Made by a program: the position numbers and the translations under genes | DNA from: Hemicentrotus pulcherrimus | Taxonomy: Eukaryota > Echinodermata > Echinoidea > Camarodonta > Strongylocentrotidae | Length of the DNA: 64,000 nucleotides | Assembly: GCA_003118195.1 (NCBI GenBank) | Contig: BEXV01000037.1 | Coordinates: 47,363 to 111,362, forward strand | Direction: 5' to 3' | The notes under the pieces: model-generated | Told to the model about the DNA's origin: nothing | Databases searched by the model: none | The model's input: the letters and a program-made list of their open reading frames with translations, nothing else | In this document: one piece after another, positions 11,886-25,318 of the stretch | Position numbering within the stretch: position 1 is the first letter of the stretch | Layout of the letters: each line of letters starts with the position of its first letter

Positions 11886-14800
11886 GAGATTTCCAGTCAC
11901 ATGGCGGTGTTTACTCAGCTTTTGAAGCCCAGTCCTTGCTGCATTCATCGCCTTGAACTAGGGGCAAGACTTCTGGCAGACACTCGTTATAAAGCAATAT
12001 GAATATAGCATATAGCGGAGAAAGCAGTGGAAGCGTAATGAGTGATCCAAATTAAAGGAAGACAGTGAACAGGGATTCATCAGCGGTCCATAGCGAACTG
12101 ATCACTCATAGGTTTAATGTGGCGCACCATTATGTTTTAATTGAATACGATGTAATATGTTAAATTAATTAGTCTAAGGTTTATCATTGTTAATCATTGG
12201 TAAAATTTACGAGAAATTAACGATTTCTAAATGTTGGACTAACGAAAATCTCACTTCAGAATCGAAAGTCAGTTAACATTAAATCATTCACATGACTTGT
12301 CCTTATAGCGATAACTAAACTATAAATATTTGCTTAGTACAATTAAATGCTTGTAATCTAGTTGTCTGTGTGATTATGTTGCAGATGTTCGTATTGTTAA
12401 CAAAGGCTTACCTATACTTTAATTCACATGATCTTCAAATCTTGAAAATATTATATATCGCAGTGGGGTATGATTTATTTAATCCCCCCGATACATCAAC
12501 TAAAGCACGTTCTGTGCTGTAATAATTTATATAAATATCATTTTGTTCATGTAATTAATTAACTGAACGACGACATTGTGCACCAAGAGATTATTTTCCT
12601 CTTTTTGAGAAATGTTCTTCATAATACTTCCACCAGGTCCACAGAATCCATTTCAATAATCTGATTCCGCTAACTGTCCACATACATGCTAGAATGAATT
12701 TTGCATGTAGATCTGTCCTAGAGGTGGCGAAGCTATAGTCTTTCGTTGCCCTTTAACATATTTCAGCAATTACTAGCATACTCATATTCAGCACTTATCA
12801 TTATTGCGCGAAAGCATGATCTAATTTACAGACCCTAATTGCGAATCAAATTTCATTAAGTCCTTTATTGGTCCTTCACGCAGAATAATGTTCATACAAT
12901 ACTGTACATGTGTGTGACCTCCGTTATTTAATAAAGTTGTTGTGATGACGTTTGGGAGAATGATAATATCTACGTTAGAAAAAGATGAAGCTATATAAAG
13001 AAATGGAAGTAAACCGTTAAAATGTCACGAGTGTTTTCAAACTCAAGGATAAGTCTTTTTCGCAGACCTACGTATATACAGAAATCACCAAATCTAAATG
13101 CGATTAGTGAAACTTCCTTTTCAAGTGAGTAGATTAAAGCGAGAGTCGAAGAGGCTTGAATAGTTTAAATGTAATCAAACAGACCATTGTACTGTCACGG
13201 TGCAACCAATCCCTCCCAATGTATTTCACATCGGGGGTTTTCGGCGCGATAAAAAGCACGCCAAACACTTTGCGGTTTCATATTTGAATTTGTTTGCTTC
13301 TGCGATTTCACATCTATGTAGGATGTTCTTCTTGACATGGTTTATAAGAAGAAATTAGGTTGTAATAACAAGCATACATAATTTCCCGGGCTACCATCCT
13401 AAAGCAAATAGCCCTAAAAGCATTGCCGCGATCTACAGAAAGCAGAAGCCACTCCCAGGAATTTAAAGACGCGTTCTCATCGACACAATAAATCAAACAC
13501 GCACAAATTCGTACGATTTTGGCGCCACAAGGTATGCGTCTGCAATGATTTTCATCGCGTGTTACTTTGTTCTACACGGCTTACATAATATTGGACCTGT
13601 TGGAGAACCTGAAAGTGAAATCTGAAATTTTAAGCAATGTGAACGTACTTGCGATGCTTGTTAAATGCTCTATGTCTAAGATGAGATCTCAAGCCGATCT
13701 TTACTCTAAGAAAACACGGGTGCTTGCCTCCTCTCTGCCAGCAGCCAGCTCCGTCTATTTCTGCGATCGATAGCCATTATTCAGGTTTCAGAATAAACCA
13801 ATCGGCACTAGGAAAGCCTATTGCAAGTGTTCAAACACACGCATGGCTATGGCGTTTGTATTGCGGGATTGTTTTTAGTGCGCTATAAACAGCTGATTTA
13901 ATTCATTAATGTGTTTAAACACAGAGCAATAAATATTTACCTTCCCCATCACCTTTCGCGCGCTAATATGCGGGGAGAATACAAGGCTTCTTCGGCATCC
14001 ATCCGGCAGGTGAGTGACGGTGGTTAGGGTGGTAGCGAATGTGGGTGTGCGTATGTGTATAATGTGCGTGCGGGTGTGGGTGTGTAGGCGAAAAAGATGA
14101 AGGTCGATTAGCGGGCCTGGTTAGGGGATGTAAAGTGAAAACTCGGACACCCCCCCCCTTTGGGTATTTGCCCGTGACCTTTTATCACGCTTACGATGCA
14201 AATAAAGATTAAAAATCATGTTCATGTTTCACGGTGTATTAATCAGCATCAGTGTTCCCCAGGCTGAACACCACCTAGAGTTCCCTTTCTCTTTCTCCTG
14301 TTTTTTTGTCTTTCTCATCCCAGTAGATTGTAAAATTGCTCGCTGTGTTACAGATCCATTTGTAAAACAAGATGACCCTTACTTGTTAAGGAGGTTATCT
14401 GTTTCTACAAGCCTATGCAAAGACGAAGAACGACTCTTGTACACAAGGTTGTCGATGAGAATGATAACAATTGAAATATTTCTCTATATTTCCGCTGTTG
14501 AATTGAAAGTGGAAAACTACATACTATTATTCCACCGGTGACAAATTGAAACTTGTCGTCGACAATTTGAAGGTCTTCATTTAAATAGGAACATATTGAA
14601 AAGAAACCGATGAAATCATTTTTAATGGATACAAAGTGAAGATGCACTGCCCGTAACTGTGCCTTTCTCATGCGCACTAGAATCCACAGATTGAAACATG
14701 ATCTACTATATTGATCGAGGTAGCTTCGAAAATGATGAGGGTCACCCAAATCAAACTTGGACCAATTTAGAGCACGAATTCGAGGGTTTTTCCTTTTAGG

Positions 14801-16687
14801 GCGGTAAAACTGCCAAACCTCGTGTCACAGAGGTTCTGTTTGTACATTTAAATGACAAGGTAAGAAAGACATAGTTTTTTTCCAACATCGGAAACCCTTT
14901 CAATTTTGAATGTGTTGTGTTACGATTGTTTTTCTTTTTACTGTTGTTTCAAAGTTTATTTGAATCAGAAGTAGCTTTGGAAATTTGAATATTCAATGAT
15001 TTGGTACTTTCTTCTCTGAAGATATTAATATCCATTGTAAGAATCAATGATTCTTTGTTTCTTGACAAATGGTTTACAAATATTAACCCCCTTTAAGACT
15101 ATGATAAATCATTCAACCATCATGAAGTGTTTAGATATATAAAAACGAATACCAACATTTGTTTTCGGTCACACTACAATGTTCCATCTACAAACATTGT
15201 AATGCTAACATCTTCCAATTAAACATGCAATTTTGTTTTTAAGGAAAACATAAAGTTTGAGTTACAAAAATACATGAGCTGTTATGTGAGGATCCTAGGA
15301 GTAAGTTAAGAGAATGTGCATCTTCTTCCGTAGATTGGGACGTGTATGGGTAATAGATACCAGGTTGCTCGTAATATCTAGTGCAGTCCTGAGGCCCATC
15401 TCAGGCTCACTCGATATAAGAATCAATATCCTCAGGATGCGCTCCAACACAGCAGTGGTACCGATAGAGATATTGGTCTGAGAATAGTCTGTAGACATCA
15501 AGAGTTCTTGAGGATGATGGTAGAGAATGATGAACCGACGAGATCACATGAAGGAAAAATGCAACTGATTGTGTTACGGTAATACTGCTGTGTTCGAGGA
15601 CATGCCGAACGGTAATTCGATGTCAGTCAAGAACTTTGTCGCAGACAATTGAGTTCTCTTGACACTCTTTTCATCATGGTTTGTAAAGATGAATCAGCAT
15701 CATGTGAGATGAGTGGTAGATATCACATCAACCATCATCATGTGATGGATCGGAGAATCTTCTTTCATCATAGTTTGTTCTTCTAAGGTGATGGAGTTTA
15801 AATAGGATTGGGAGAGAGTGGGGACTTTGTTGTCTTCCTTCGGAGCTGCTGAGTCAATGACACGCATATTTTGTAGCTATTCTCTAGTGTTTGTGATAAA
15901 CTTGAAATAAGTATTTGTATCAATCCTTGTTAAATTATTCGATTTTTAATTAGAAATACTTACCAATGAAGTCAATCAATCAATTATTACACTGAGGATA
16001 GTGTTCAAGAAGTTACCCTGTAATGCCTTACTTGTACCAAGTAGAAAAAGGCACTAGCTAAAGAGAGCAAGATCTCACCTAGATCATGAAAGCAAAGAAC
16101 AACTATTCAATTCAATTTCAATTCAATTCATTTATTTCCTAGGTGGGAATACTTTTTTTTAAAGTCATTGCGAGAACGCTTTAAACTGAAATCACGTGTG
16201 GAATATCTGTTATGAGTGAAATCGTATTATGATATGAAATTTAGACTGATATCTCACAGGTTTTAAAATTTGTTTGATTAAATTGTAAATGAAGGAGACC
16301 GAAAGCATATTAAAAGGGAGAAAATAATTTGATTTCATGACGGAACAAAATTAACGAAAGAAGCCTTCAACAATGCACTTTAAAAAACTCAATCACTGGA
16401 GTCTCAATTGATGATGCTTAAACCATCGCTTCCCACCACCCGACAAAGGGAAATCTATAGAATGTCCGTATGCCTTGTGTCTGAGAAATTAATCCGTTGG
16501 GCTGTCCCGGGGTATATATCCCTGATTAAAAAATGTTCTATGAGTCTCAAGTAGGCTATCATAGGTGAATTGGATCGCGTGCAGAATATATTATTACAAC
16601 GATATTTCGGATGATGAAATTTCGTTAGGGAACAGATTACAAAGATTAAGTTTGTTATGACTGAAATTATACTTTGGGATAACTCTA

Positions 16688-16733
16688 GGAGAGAGAAAGA
16701 AATATTGAAAAGAGAGAGAGAGAGAGAGAGAGA
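16688..16733. repeat. (GA)n microsatellite
   Basis: GAGAGAGAAAG, then a pure (GA)n stretch around 16711-16731. Confidence 0.9.
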
Positions 16734-19700
16734 TACAGGAAATAAAATTGATTAACGTAACTCAAGAATTTCAGATGCAGTGGTTAAGATTCAAGGCATA
16801 CTTCCGACTTATTGAGACGTTCATCTGAATTCTCCTTATCTAATATAACATTGAAATGAGCATTGCAATGTTACCAGCAGTTTTATCGTAATGTTTGAAT
16901 GTAAAACAATCAATTTGATTTTAAAGACCAATATTGTCATGTCTCTTTCAAAAGATCCCTAAACTCATATCTCTTCCGTCATTAAATCAATGTGATTTAC
17001 ATATTTGATGAGTCTATGTATTTCACATTTTTGTTCATATTCTATGTTTTTGTAAGCACTATGATTTTTGTGTTTTTTAAGCGCTTCTAAATACCTACGT
17101 CATGATTAATTTTAATATTATTATCATCATTGTTGCTATTACTGTTATCATTTTTTATATTTTTATCACTATCATTATAGTCATTATTAATGTTTCTATT
17201 ATTGTTATTATATAAGTATTACTATTATATCTATCATAATCATTATTATATTGTGTACCAGTCATCCTTGGAGACCTTTATTTTCATCTTTCACAACAAC
17301 AAAAAACATTTGACGAAATGGCATCAGAGATGATCAATACTATTGATTAAGTTTATTCTGAAAAATAACAAGTACGTATTTCATTTCCAACCGAATGTTG
17401 TCCGAAAGTTGTGTAGATCTTCAAACCGCAACATGATGCGATCACTCCGCATCCTCTTCTGAATGGTTATTCCTGAGTACATATGTGTGTTTAGTAGTTG
17501 AAGGCCTTTCCATGGAAAATGAGTTTGTGTTTTAACTAATACATAGTACAGAGGTGTAAAATGTGTCCTGTCCTAGAGATGAAATGCAGGAAATAAATAT
17601 TTCTTGTTATACGACATACCCATTACAGGGAAAGTTTTCAAGACTTTTTTTTCATACGTATCATTATCTCCGTTTTTAGACCAACACAAGGCCGGTGATT
17701 GCCATAAAGATACAAGTTGACTGACTCAATGGGAAGCAGTAGGCCTATCCTAACCTGTATCGCAACCGACAACATTCCATTGCATTTGTCAGCGTGTGCA
17801 GACTACAGCACAAACAAGGTAAGTCATTTATAAATGTAGCTTCCAAATCACAGAATGGCCAAGATGTTTATGCTTGGATAACCGGTGCTTACGCGTAGCT
17901 TGAAATCCGATCGATAAGGATTTGGCGCAATTTGGGGTTCGGGTATGTGCCCTTGCGATTACCTATTTTTAGACACGAGATTTTTTTTTTTGGTTGAGGT
18001 CTTACTGGATGGATAGTGATGTACCACATTAACAATCGTGTTGACTTCCAGAACTTATACCTGTTTTCATACGTTATCAATTTGTGGCGAATTCGCATCC
18101 CCCATTTTAAGTCCCCTAACCCCCTCCAAAAAAAAAAAAAATTAAAAAATTACGGCGGTCTTCTTCATTAGGGCCACCTACCTGACCCCACCCGACTAAA
18201 TTTTTGGATATGCCACTGCAAACTTTCTTTGTAACACATGAAAGAAATTATTTAAATAATAGTACGAGAACGCCCCCTCCGGTTTTACCGTTACAAAATA
18301 CTGGAAAATCTTTGTAGACAGATATCATTAATTATGTATCGTGTATATGCATAAAACAGTATTTTGGGAGGATGAATTCAAGTACTCTATTGAAATTTAT
18401 GAGTAAACTAATGTTGGAGCTTGGAACGTCTATTTATTTCACTCTAAATCAGGCTGCAATTTAAGTAAAAGTATGATGATAGCTTTTGAAGGTCTTCTTG
18501 GATCCTTTTTCCTGAGGCGGCCATTCGCGCATCTTTATTTTCTTTAAATAAAGCATTGTTTAGAATTCTAGTTTCTTATCTTCCCTACAAATTGAGCGCT
18601 TCTCTGATGACGGCCTAGTCTTTGCTGCCATGAGAAACAGATATGAGATGTTCCAAGAAATTCACTGGCTGTCACTATCAGTTGTGTAACGTGTTCATAC
18701 ACGATCTGAGAGCTGTTATTTTTATCTACATGAATTGATCCTCGGACAATGTTATATCATGGTACATTTGATTTTTAGACAATATGACGCTTTCAATGTT
18801 TTTTACACGTCAAGTTTAGACATATCAAATACTATTCAGAAATGACAATGTATGACAGAAATATGGTAATAATACACAATGGCGCCTAGATGACTTCACG
18901 CGTCAGTAAAAAAAAAAAATCTATTCGTAAGGATCAATAATCATACATATTGCACATGTCACATTCATGAGATATGAAGCGAACAAACTCCTTACTGAAA
19001 GAATAGGAAACGAAAAAAGATTCTGATGAAATCGATATGTGCTCTGCTACTTTATGCGGCAGGTCACCTAAGCTGCTAAGGACAACCTATTGACTGAAAG
19101 GACAATTTCGATATTACAATAATTAATTTAGCACTAAATATAAATCTTGATTCGGTTAAAAGGATGTATCATAGTTGTAAAGGATATTTAATTAGCAGAA
19201 GTTATTAAAATCATACATGAAATAAATATGCTATTCATTCGATACTCATTTGAGAGTAATTGCACAGCTAAATGTAGGTCTTGTCATTTTTAGAAGTAGA
19301 TAAATAATAAATATAAGTAGTCGTAGGGTATTCTGTGTTCCTATCTACAACAAGTGTACTCCGAAAACAAAACTGTGTATTCTAATTACAACAGTTACTG
19401 TATTCCGAAAAAAAGAAATAGTGACAAATTATAATTTATCAGAAACTTGAGGTGGATTATGTTTTCAAACTTTTTAAAAACGTGTAATATACAGCGTAAA
19501 CAAGATGAAGTCATTGTACCGTTATAACCAGCAGTTTGACCGGGTACACAAGCTACAAATTGTCCCACGTGTACCTGTGCAGTGTCTCGTGATATTGTAT
19601 TACCTATATAAGTAAGTGCTTCCCCTTAAGGGTATTCGGGGAAACTGGCATTGCCATGGAGTAAAACAACTCTTGGGTCGGAGAGTGATGAAAAGCGAAG

Positions 19701-20050
19701 GGGAGGGGTAGGGGATTCCTATAAGCTGCGTAAATTCTCTTTGAATCAATTTCCCTAATCGATGCAAATGCTATTTTGAGAAAGATAAAACTTTATTAAG
19801 CATTACAAAAAAATTGCCAATTTCATTACGGGCTACTCAGTAAGATCTGACTTTGGTTAAAGTGCACTTTTACTTGAAGCAAACAGGAGAATATTGAACT
19901 GGATTGTGTTTGTCAGCTACCTGTTATTGCACATGTAAAGAATATCTTCGTGCTATCGACATAAATATCTCACAATGCATGTTGACGATATGTGGAAATT
20001 ATCTTTATATTTATATTGCAGCAAGTAGAATGAACCTATATTTACCATAT
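16734..20050. other. Gene-free interval
   Basis: AT-rich. It contains a degenerate ATT/ATC trinucleotide region (17109-17255), A runs at 18127-18140 and 18907-18919, and no supportable exon. Confidence 0.7.
17109..17255. repeat. Degenerate (ATT)n/(ATC)n region
   Basis: Recurrent ATTATTATC and ATTATTGTT words over about 150 bp, consistent with a decayed trinucleotide microsatellite. Confidence 0.7.
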
Positions 20051-20578
20051 ACACGTAGAATACAAGAATTAAAGACACGTATACTACATCTATATCTACT
20101 GCAGACACGTATTCTATATCTTCTAAAGAATCGTAGACTACATCAATATGTACTGCAGACACTTATACTACATCTATATTTACTACAGACACGTAGACTA
20201 CATCTATATCTACTGCAGACACTTATACTACATCTATATCTACTAAAGACACGTAGACTACATCTATATCTACTACAGACACGTATACTACATTTATATC
20301 TACTGCAGACACTTATACTGCATCTATATCTACTGCAGACACTTATACAACATCTATATCTACTGCAGACACTTAAACTACATCTTTATCTACTACAGAC
20401 ACGTAGACTACATCTTAATCTACTACAGACACGTAAACTACATCTATATTTTCCAAAGACATGTAGACTACATCTATATCCACTGCAGACACGAAGAATA
20501 CATCTATATCTCCTGCAGACAAGCAAAATAAACATATTCAATTTACAGACACAAATACAACAGCTCTGTCTACTAAAT
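20051..20578. repeat. 30-bp minisatellite, about 17 units
   Basis: Head-to-tail units close to ACACGTATACTACATCTATA plus TCTACTGCAG. The period is 30 bp, with one shorter unit near 20105-20128. Units differ mainly at CACGTAGA versus CACTTATA and CTGCAG versus CTACAG. Because the period and the short unit are both multiples of three, the plus strand stays open from 19904 to 20614 (236 codons, first codon not ATG), reading as a Leu/Gln/Thr/Arg/His/Tyr 10-residue repeat. I regard the frame as a by-product of the array and not a proven protein. Confidence 0.9.
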
Positions 20579-21811
20579 ACAGATGCACACTTTCTATATT
20601 TCACATTCCCTTAGGCCGTGTTATCTTATTGGCGATTATAACGGAAGTGTATTATCCATGGAGCTGAAATATTAATGAACAAATAACATCCCACTCAAAA
20701 AACAAAAGCCTAATTGAGCAACTGAACATTAGTTTGAACCTTTGTTTTGGTCACCGCTAAAGATTAATCTATGAAATGCATGTACTGAATGAAAAGATTC
20801 ATTCGAAATAGAACACAATGCAATATTCGTAATAATTATCTCTCTTTCGAATGTGCCGCGCGATAAACTGAACACGCGAAAGTATTACTCGATACTGTGA
20901 AACGATCTGTAAAACCGTTGTAGACGAGAAAGAGCATGATACATACCCCCTCCAAAAAAAATAAATCTATATTTGGCCGGTGCTAACTGAGCTCAAGGAA
21001 CAATTTCACGATGTCACAACTCGACGGAAGTATTATTAAAGGCCGTTGCGTGTGGGTTCCCAGAGCCTTTATTGTTTCATACGATTTTCTAATTTTACAG
21101 GCTATTTCACCTCAATCCCGGTAGACTCTATATGGGATTTGCTCTTTGGTCAGTCGACACCGATCAAGAGAGATATGAGAAAGATGTAAAGAGAGAAATA
21201 GGGGAGAGATTGAGAGGAGAAGCAGTTGTACAAACAAGAGTTGCTTTGCGCTCTCACAGGGATGTTATACTTCTGAGAGAAGCCGTAACTACTTACTATC
21301 AGCATAATTGCATTAGGGCGTTCACCTGAGTAGAACACTTTTTATGAATATTCATAAATATCTGATATTGTTAGATCTAATTAATTATTTTAAATCATTG
21401 AAATAAATCAGAGAATAATTAAGGGGATTTTACTCTTTTATTTTAATGTGTTATAATTGTATTTGAAGAAAAAAAGATCACTTGAATCAGCTTTAAATTT
21501 GTTTTCATAAACATCTACATATATTCTTAGAAACAAAAGTACAAAGACGGCTAAAAGGAAATGACATTAATAAATGCTGAATTCGATTGAAGTCTGTCAC
21601 AACAAATCAAAGAATTCCAATGCGTTTTTGAAAAGACATATATACATAATAAGGGTATTTTTTTGTAATTCTGTCCTTATTCTTTTTTTACTGTGTAAAC
21701 GTCAAAAACAGAACCATGTGATGGATTTCATCAAGTTCATTGTTGGAAAAAAAGACAGAATTTGTCTTACATGTAACTATTCCAAATAAATTAAATTCCA
21801 TATAATTATGG

Positions 21812-21870
21812 ATAGGGAGAAGAAAGAAGAAAAAGAGAAAGAGAGAGACAGAGAGAGTAAAATAATTGAA
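21812..21870. repeat. Purine-rich (GAAAGA) stretch
   Basis: GGGAGAAGAAAGAAGAAAAA followed by (GA)n. Simple repeat. Confidence 0.8.
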
Positions 21871-23269
21871 GAAAACAAAATTGTGACAAAAATAAAGAAT
21901 TGGTCCAAGTGTTTGATATACCTCTGTGTTCATAGAATTCAATGATTATTATATGATCGTGATTGGTGGCTCGGGTTGGGTATGAACGACTTGGCATTCC
22001 TATAAACCGTTAACCTATAACTGGAGGTAACCTAAATCAGCACTACAGGGTATTTTTCAGTTTCGCTCCCTTAAATTCTTTGAAAACAGTGATATTCAGT
22101 TTACTTTATATTAGATTTAAATCGGCAAGTGTTCTTTGTAGTTGAATACATGATCACTTGATGTTAATCAGAAAAAGAATAAAACTGAAGACGCTAAGGG
22201 ATTTTGTAGATTGTATCATGACTACGCTAGAAGTATTAATTTTGATGCTATCATTGAGAGCTAAATCCGCGGTTTTAAGTTTGTGTGAGTTTGCTTGAGG
22301 CGGACTGAACGTCAAATACAAGATTGAAACTAAAGTAGAAAAAATGTGTTCACACACACACTTCTACATGCGCGTCAGGTTGTCTCTGCCTAGGGGCTAA
22401 GCCGTCGTGCGATTAGGTTTTAAGCAGTAAAGTTCCGGCAACACACACGAACCTTTATACAACCATGTTTTTTGCGAATGTTACATCTTCAGGTTTTCAT
22501 CATTACCACTTCCGTAAAGCCCAACGCACACTACACGACCGTCCTGCGATCCGGTTTAACATGTTTAAAAGTTTGAAGCTGTAATCCCTACGAAATAGAA
22601 CAAATAAAAAGTGGCCTACAAATAGTAAAAGTTGAGTCATTATTCTTCATGAACAAAATAAATTAGAAATACTTGACGTAAGACATAGAGAAATGTCCTT
22701 TACTGCTGCTTTGAAGCACTTTTATCAATTCAGTCACGACGTTGACATTATGGCGAACATGAAATTGTAACATTACACGCAATACAACAACAATATGGTG
22801 AGTGTGGAATCTTGAAATAGCAAGAGAAGATAGAGGTTACCAGCCAGAGGAAAGAGAAAACTAAATGAATAACAAATTCATGAGAACAGAAAAAAGGTGA
22901 GATTGAAAACCCCAAACAAGGCATTTACAGGTATAAAATGCAAGCTACAGTAATAAGAAGATGTCCTTCCAAAAACAAATCCAAGAGAATAATGTTATAC
23001 AAGAATAAAGATGTTTGTGAGGTAGAAATGAAAAGAAGAGAGTGTTGAGGTTGGGCTTGTATTGAAACTTCCAAATGACAAGACACCGCATTGGTGGTAT
23101 TATACAAGCCTGGTTTCAGACAACGAATGGTAAATAAATTCAGCCACAAAACCCGAATGTTCTGATCAACAGGATGATATATAACAGAGAACATGAACAA
23201 AAAGAGGTTGTGATTAAAAAAAACAATAGTATATGTGAGAGGTTTAGACAACGATGAAGAGAGATATGA

Positions 23270-23416
23270 TGGAAATAGAAAGAAAGAACATGAGAGAAAA
23301 CTAGAGGAAGAGAGATACCCCTAGAGAGAGAAAAAAGAAAAGAGAGGGAGAGAGAGAAAGAGAGAAAGAGAGAAAGAGAGAGAGAGAGTGAGAGAGAGAG
23401 AGAGAGAGAGAAAAGG
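23270..23416. repeat. (GA)n-rich microsatellite
   Basis: AGAAAGAAAG then nearly uninterrupted GAGAGA, with AAAGAGAG periodicity at 23341-23415. It lies in a wider purine-rich zone of about 22800-23460. Confidence 0.9.
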
Positions 23417-23510
23417 GGGATTACATAGACTTGTTTAAGGTGAAAAAAAGGAAATTATAGAATAGTTGACAGTACTAGGAGAAAACAATAAAGCATGTGT
23501 TGAGAAATCT

Positions 23511-23591
23511 AACCACCACCACCAACACCAAATCTAGACATCGAAAACTCACAACCACCACCACCACCAAATCTAGACATCGACAACTCAC
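23511..23591 (+). repeat. Tandem duplication, period about 39 bp
   Basis: Two copies of (AAC)CACCACCACC...AAATCTAGACATCG followed by CAACTCAC-like sequence. The shared AATCTAGACA starts at 23531 and 23570. The first copy has one extra trinucleotide. Confidence 0.85.
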
Positions 23592-23827
23592 GGCGAAAAA
23601 AAAACAGGATTTCTTTAACTTACTTCACAAAATAATAAAAACGTTATACCAACGTTTGCTTTTTATCTCCACGTCAATCTCAGTGAAAACTAAAACGGTG
23701 CATTACCTACACCACCTTTACGGTTCAAGGCCAAAGTAACACAATAAGGTCACACCCTGAAGCCCGTGATAAAGATCAAAACCTTGGAACTGTACCATTG
23801 TCAGTCAATGCCATGGCCTGAAGTGTT

Positions 23828-24120
23828 CCTTGATAGTTTTTATCACCCCCGCGCCGATGAAGTCGGAGGGGAAATAGTTACACTGTCGTCCGTCTTTCCT
23901 TCCGTCCTTCCTTCCGTGCGTCCTTAGCAAATTTGGTTTCCGATCGATATCTTCAGTAATGTTTGACGGATTTTAATAAAATTTGATATGAAGGTACATG
24001 ATATCAAAATAAAGGCTAAGTCCGATTGTGGAGTACGAAGGTGAAAGGTTAAAGGTCATATCTCATTAAATATGCGACAAAAATACACACATGTTGCTCC
24101 GGTTGTCTCTTTTTCGCCAG
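23828..24120 (+). repeat. Probable dispersed repeat (CCGTCC/TTCC-rich head)
   Basis: Starts around CACCCCCGCGCCGATGAAGT, then GGAGGGGAAATAG, a CGTCCGTCTTTCCTTCCGTC pyrimidine run and a body with AATTTGGTTTCCGATCG. I associate this arrangement with high-copy repeats in marine invertebrate genomes, but only one copy is in this window. The call is inference. Confidence 0.35.
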
Positions 24121-24480
24121 CACAAACGTAGCTAGTTCGCCGTCACTACCAAACTAGACTGTTCAACTATGTTGTAGGGTGTATATGCCATTGTGTATGA
24201 TGTGTGAACGGGGTGTGCGGAAATGGTGTGTTGGGGAGGGAAAGTGAGAGTGTTGATGTGGGTGGTAAATGTATGTGTGTCAATTAAAGACTAATACATG
24301 ACAGATGGCTAATCATAAATCTACAATGACGAGTAAACTGTGTACATCACAGTCCAAATGTGTCTTGAAGGTATATAACAGACGGCAATCGGCGGATCAG
24401 GCGACATTTGAAAGTGATTTTGTATGTGAGATTGCTTTGCTAAATATGAAATACAAGAACCTTTTTCATATCTTTAAACT

Positions 24481-25318
24481 NNNNNNNNNNNNNNNNNNNN
24501 NNNNNNNNNNNNNNNNNNNNNNNNNNNNNNNNNNNNNNNNNNNNNNNNNNNNNNNNNNNNNNNNNNNNNNNNNNNNNNNNNNNNNNNNNNNNNNNNNNNN
24601 NNNNNNNNNNNNNNNNNNNNNNNNNNNNNNNNNNNNNNNNNNNNNNNNNNNNNNNNNNNNNNNNNNNNNNNNNNNNNNNNNNNNNNNNNNNNNNNNNNNN
24701 NNNNNNNNNNNNNNNNNNNNNNNNNNNNNNNNNNNNNNNNNNNNNNNNNNNNNNNNNNNNNNNNNNNNNNNNNNNNNNNNNNNNNNNNNNNNNNNNNNNN
24801 NNNNNNNNNNNNNNNNNNNNNNNNNNNNNNNNNNNNNNNNNNNNNNNNNNNNNNNNNNNNNNNNNNNNNNNNNNNNNNNNNNNNNNNNNNNNNNNNNNNN
24901 NNNNNNNNNNNNNNNNNNNNNNNNNNNNNNNNNNNNNNNNNNNNNNNNNNNNNNNNNNNNNNNNNNNNNNNNNNNNNNNNNNNNNNNNNNNNNNNNNNNN
25001 NNNNNNNNNNNNNNNNNNNNNNNNNNNNNNNNNNNNNNNNNNNNNNNNNNNNNNNNNNNNNNNNNNNNNNNNNNNNNNNNNNNNNNNNNNNNNNNNNNNN
25101 NNNNNNNNNNNNNNNNNNNNNNNNNNNNNNNNNNNNNNNNNNNNNNNNNNNNNNNNNNNNNNNNNNNNNNNNNNNNNNNNNNNNNNNNNNNNNNNNNNNN
25201 NNNNNNNNNNNNNNNNNNNNNNNNNNNNNNNNNNNNNNNNNNNNNNNNNNNNNNNNNNNNNNNNNNNNNNNNNNNNNNNNNNNNNNNNNNNNNNNNNNNN
25301 NNNNNNNNNNNNNNNNNN
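24481..25318. other. Assembly gap (838 N)
   Basis: An unbroken run of n. Confidence 1.

Larger units (their letters stand above)
9601..16687. other. Gene-free interval with a long purine tract
   Basis: No supportable gene. The frames of 100-114 codons near 11182-11797 are products of (GA)n/(CT)n low complexity. The 107- and 114-codon frames at 14218-14749 overlap each other on opposite strands and look random. A GT-rich patch (14030-14090) and a short poly-C (14151-14158) are present. 15660-15790 has loose, repeated CATCATG words. Confidence 0.7.

Noticed and set aside
14218..14749. Opposite-strand frames of 107 and 114 codons
   Set aside because: They overlap each other, the start of the longer one is not ATG, and they have no recognisable features.
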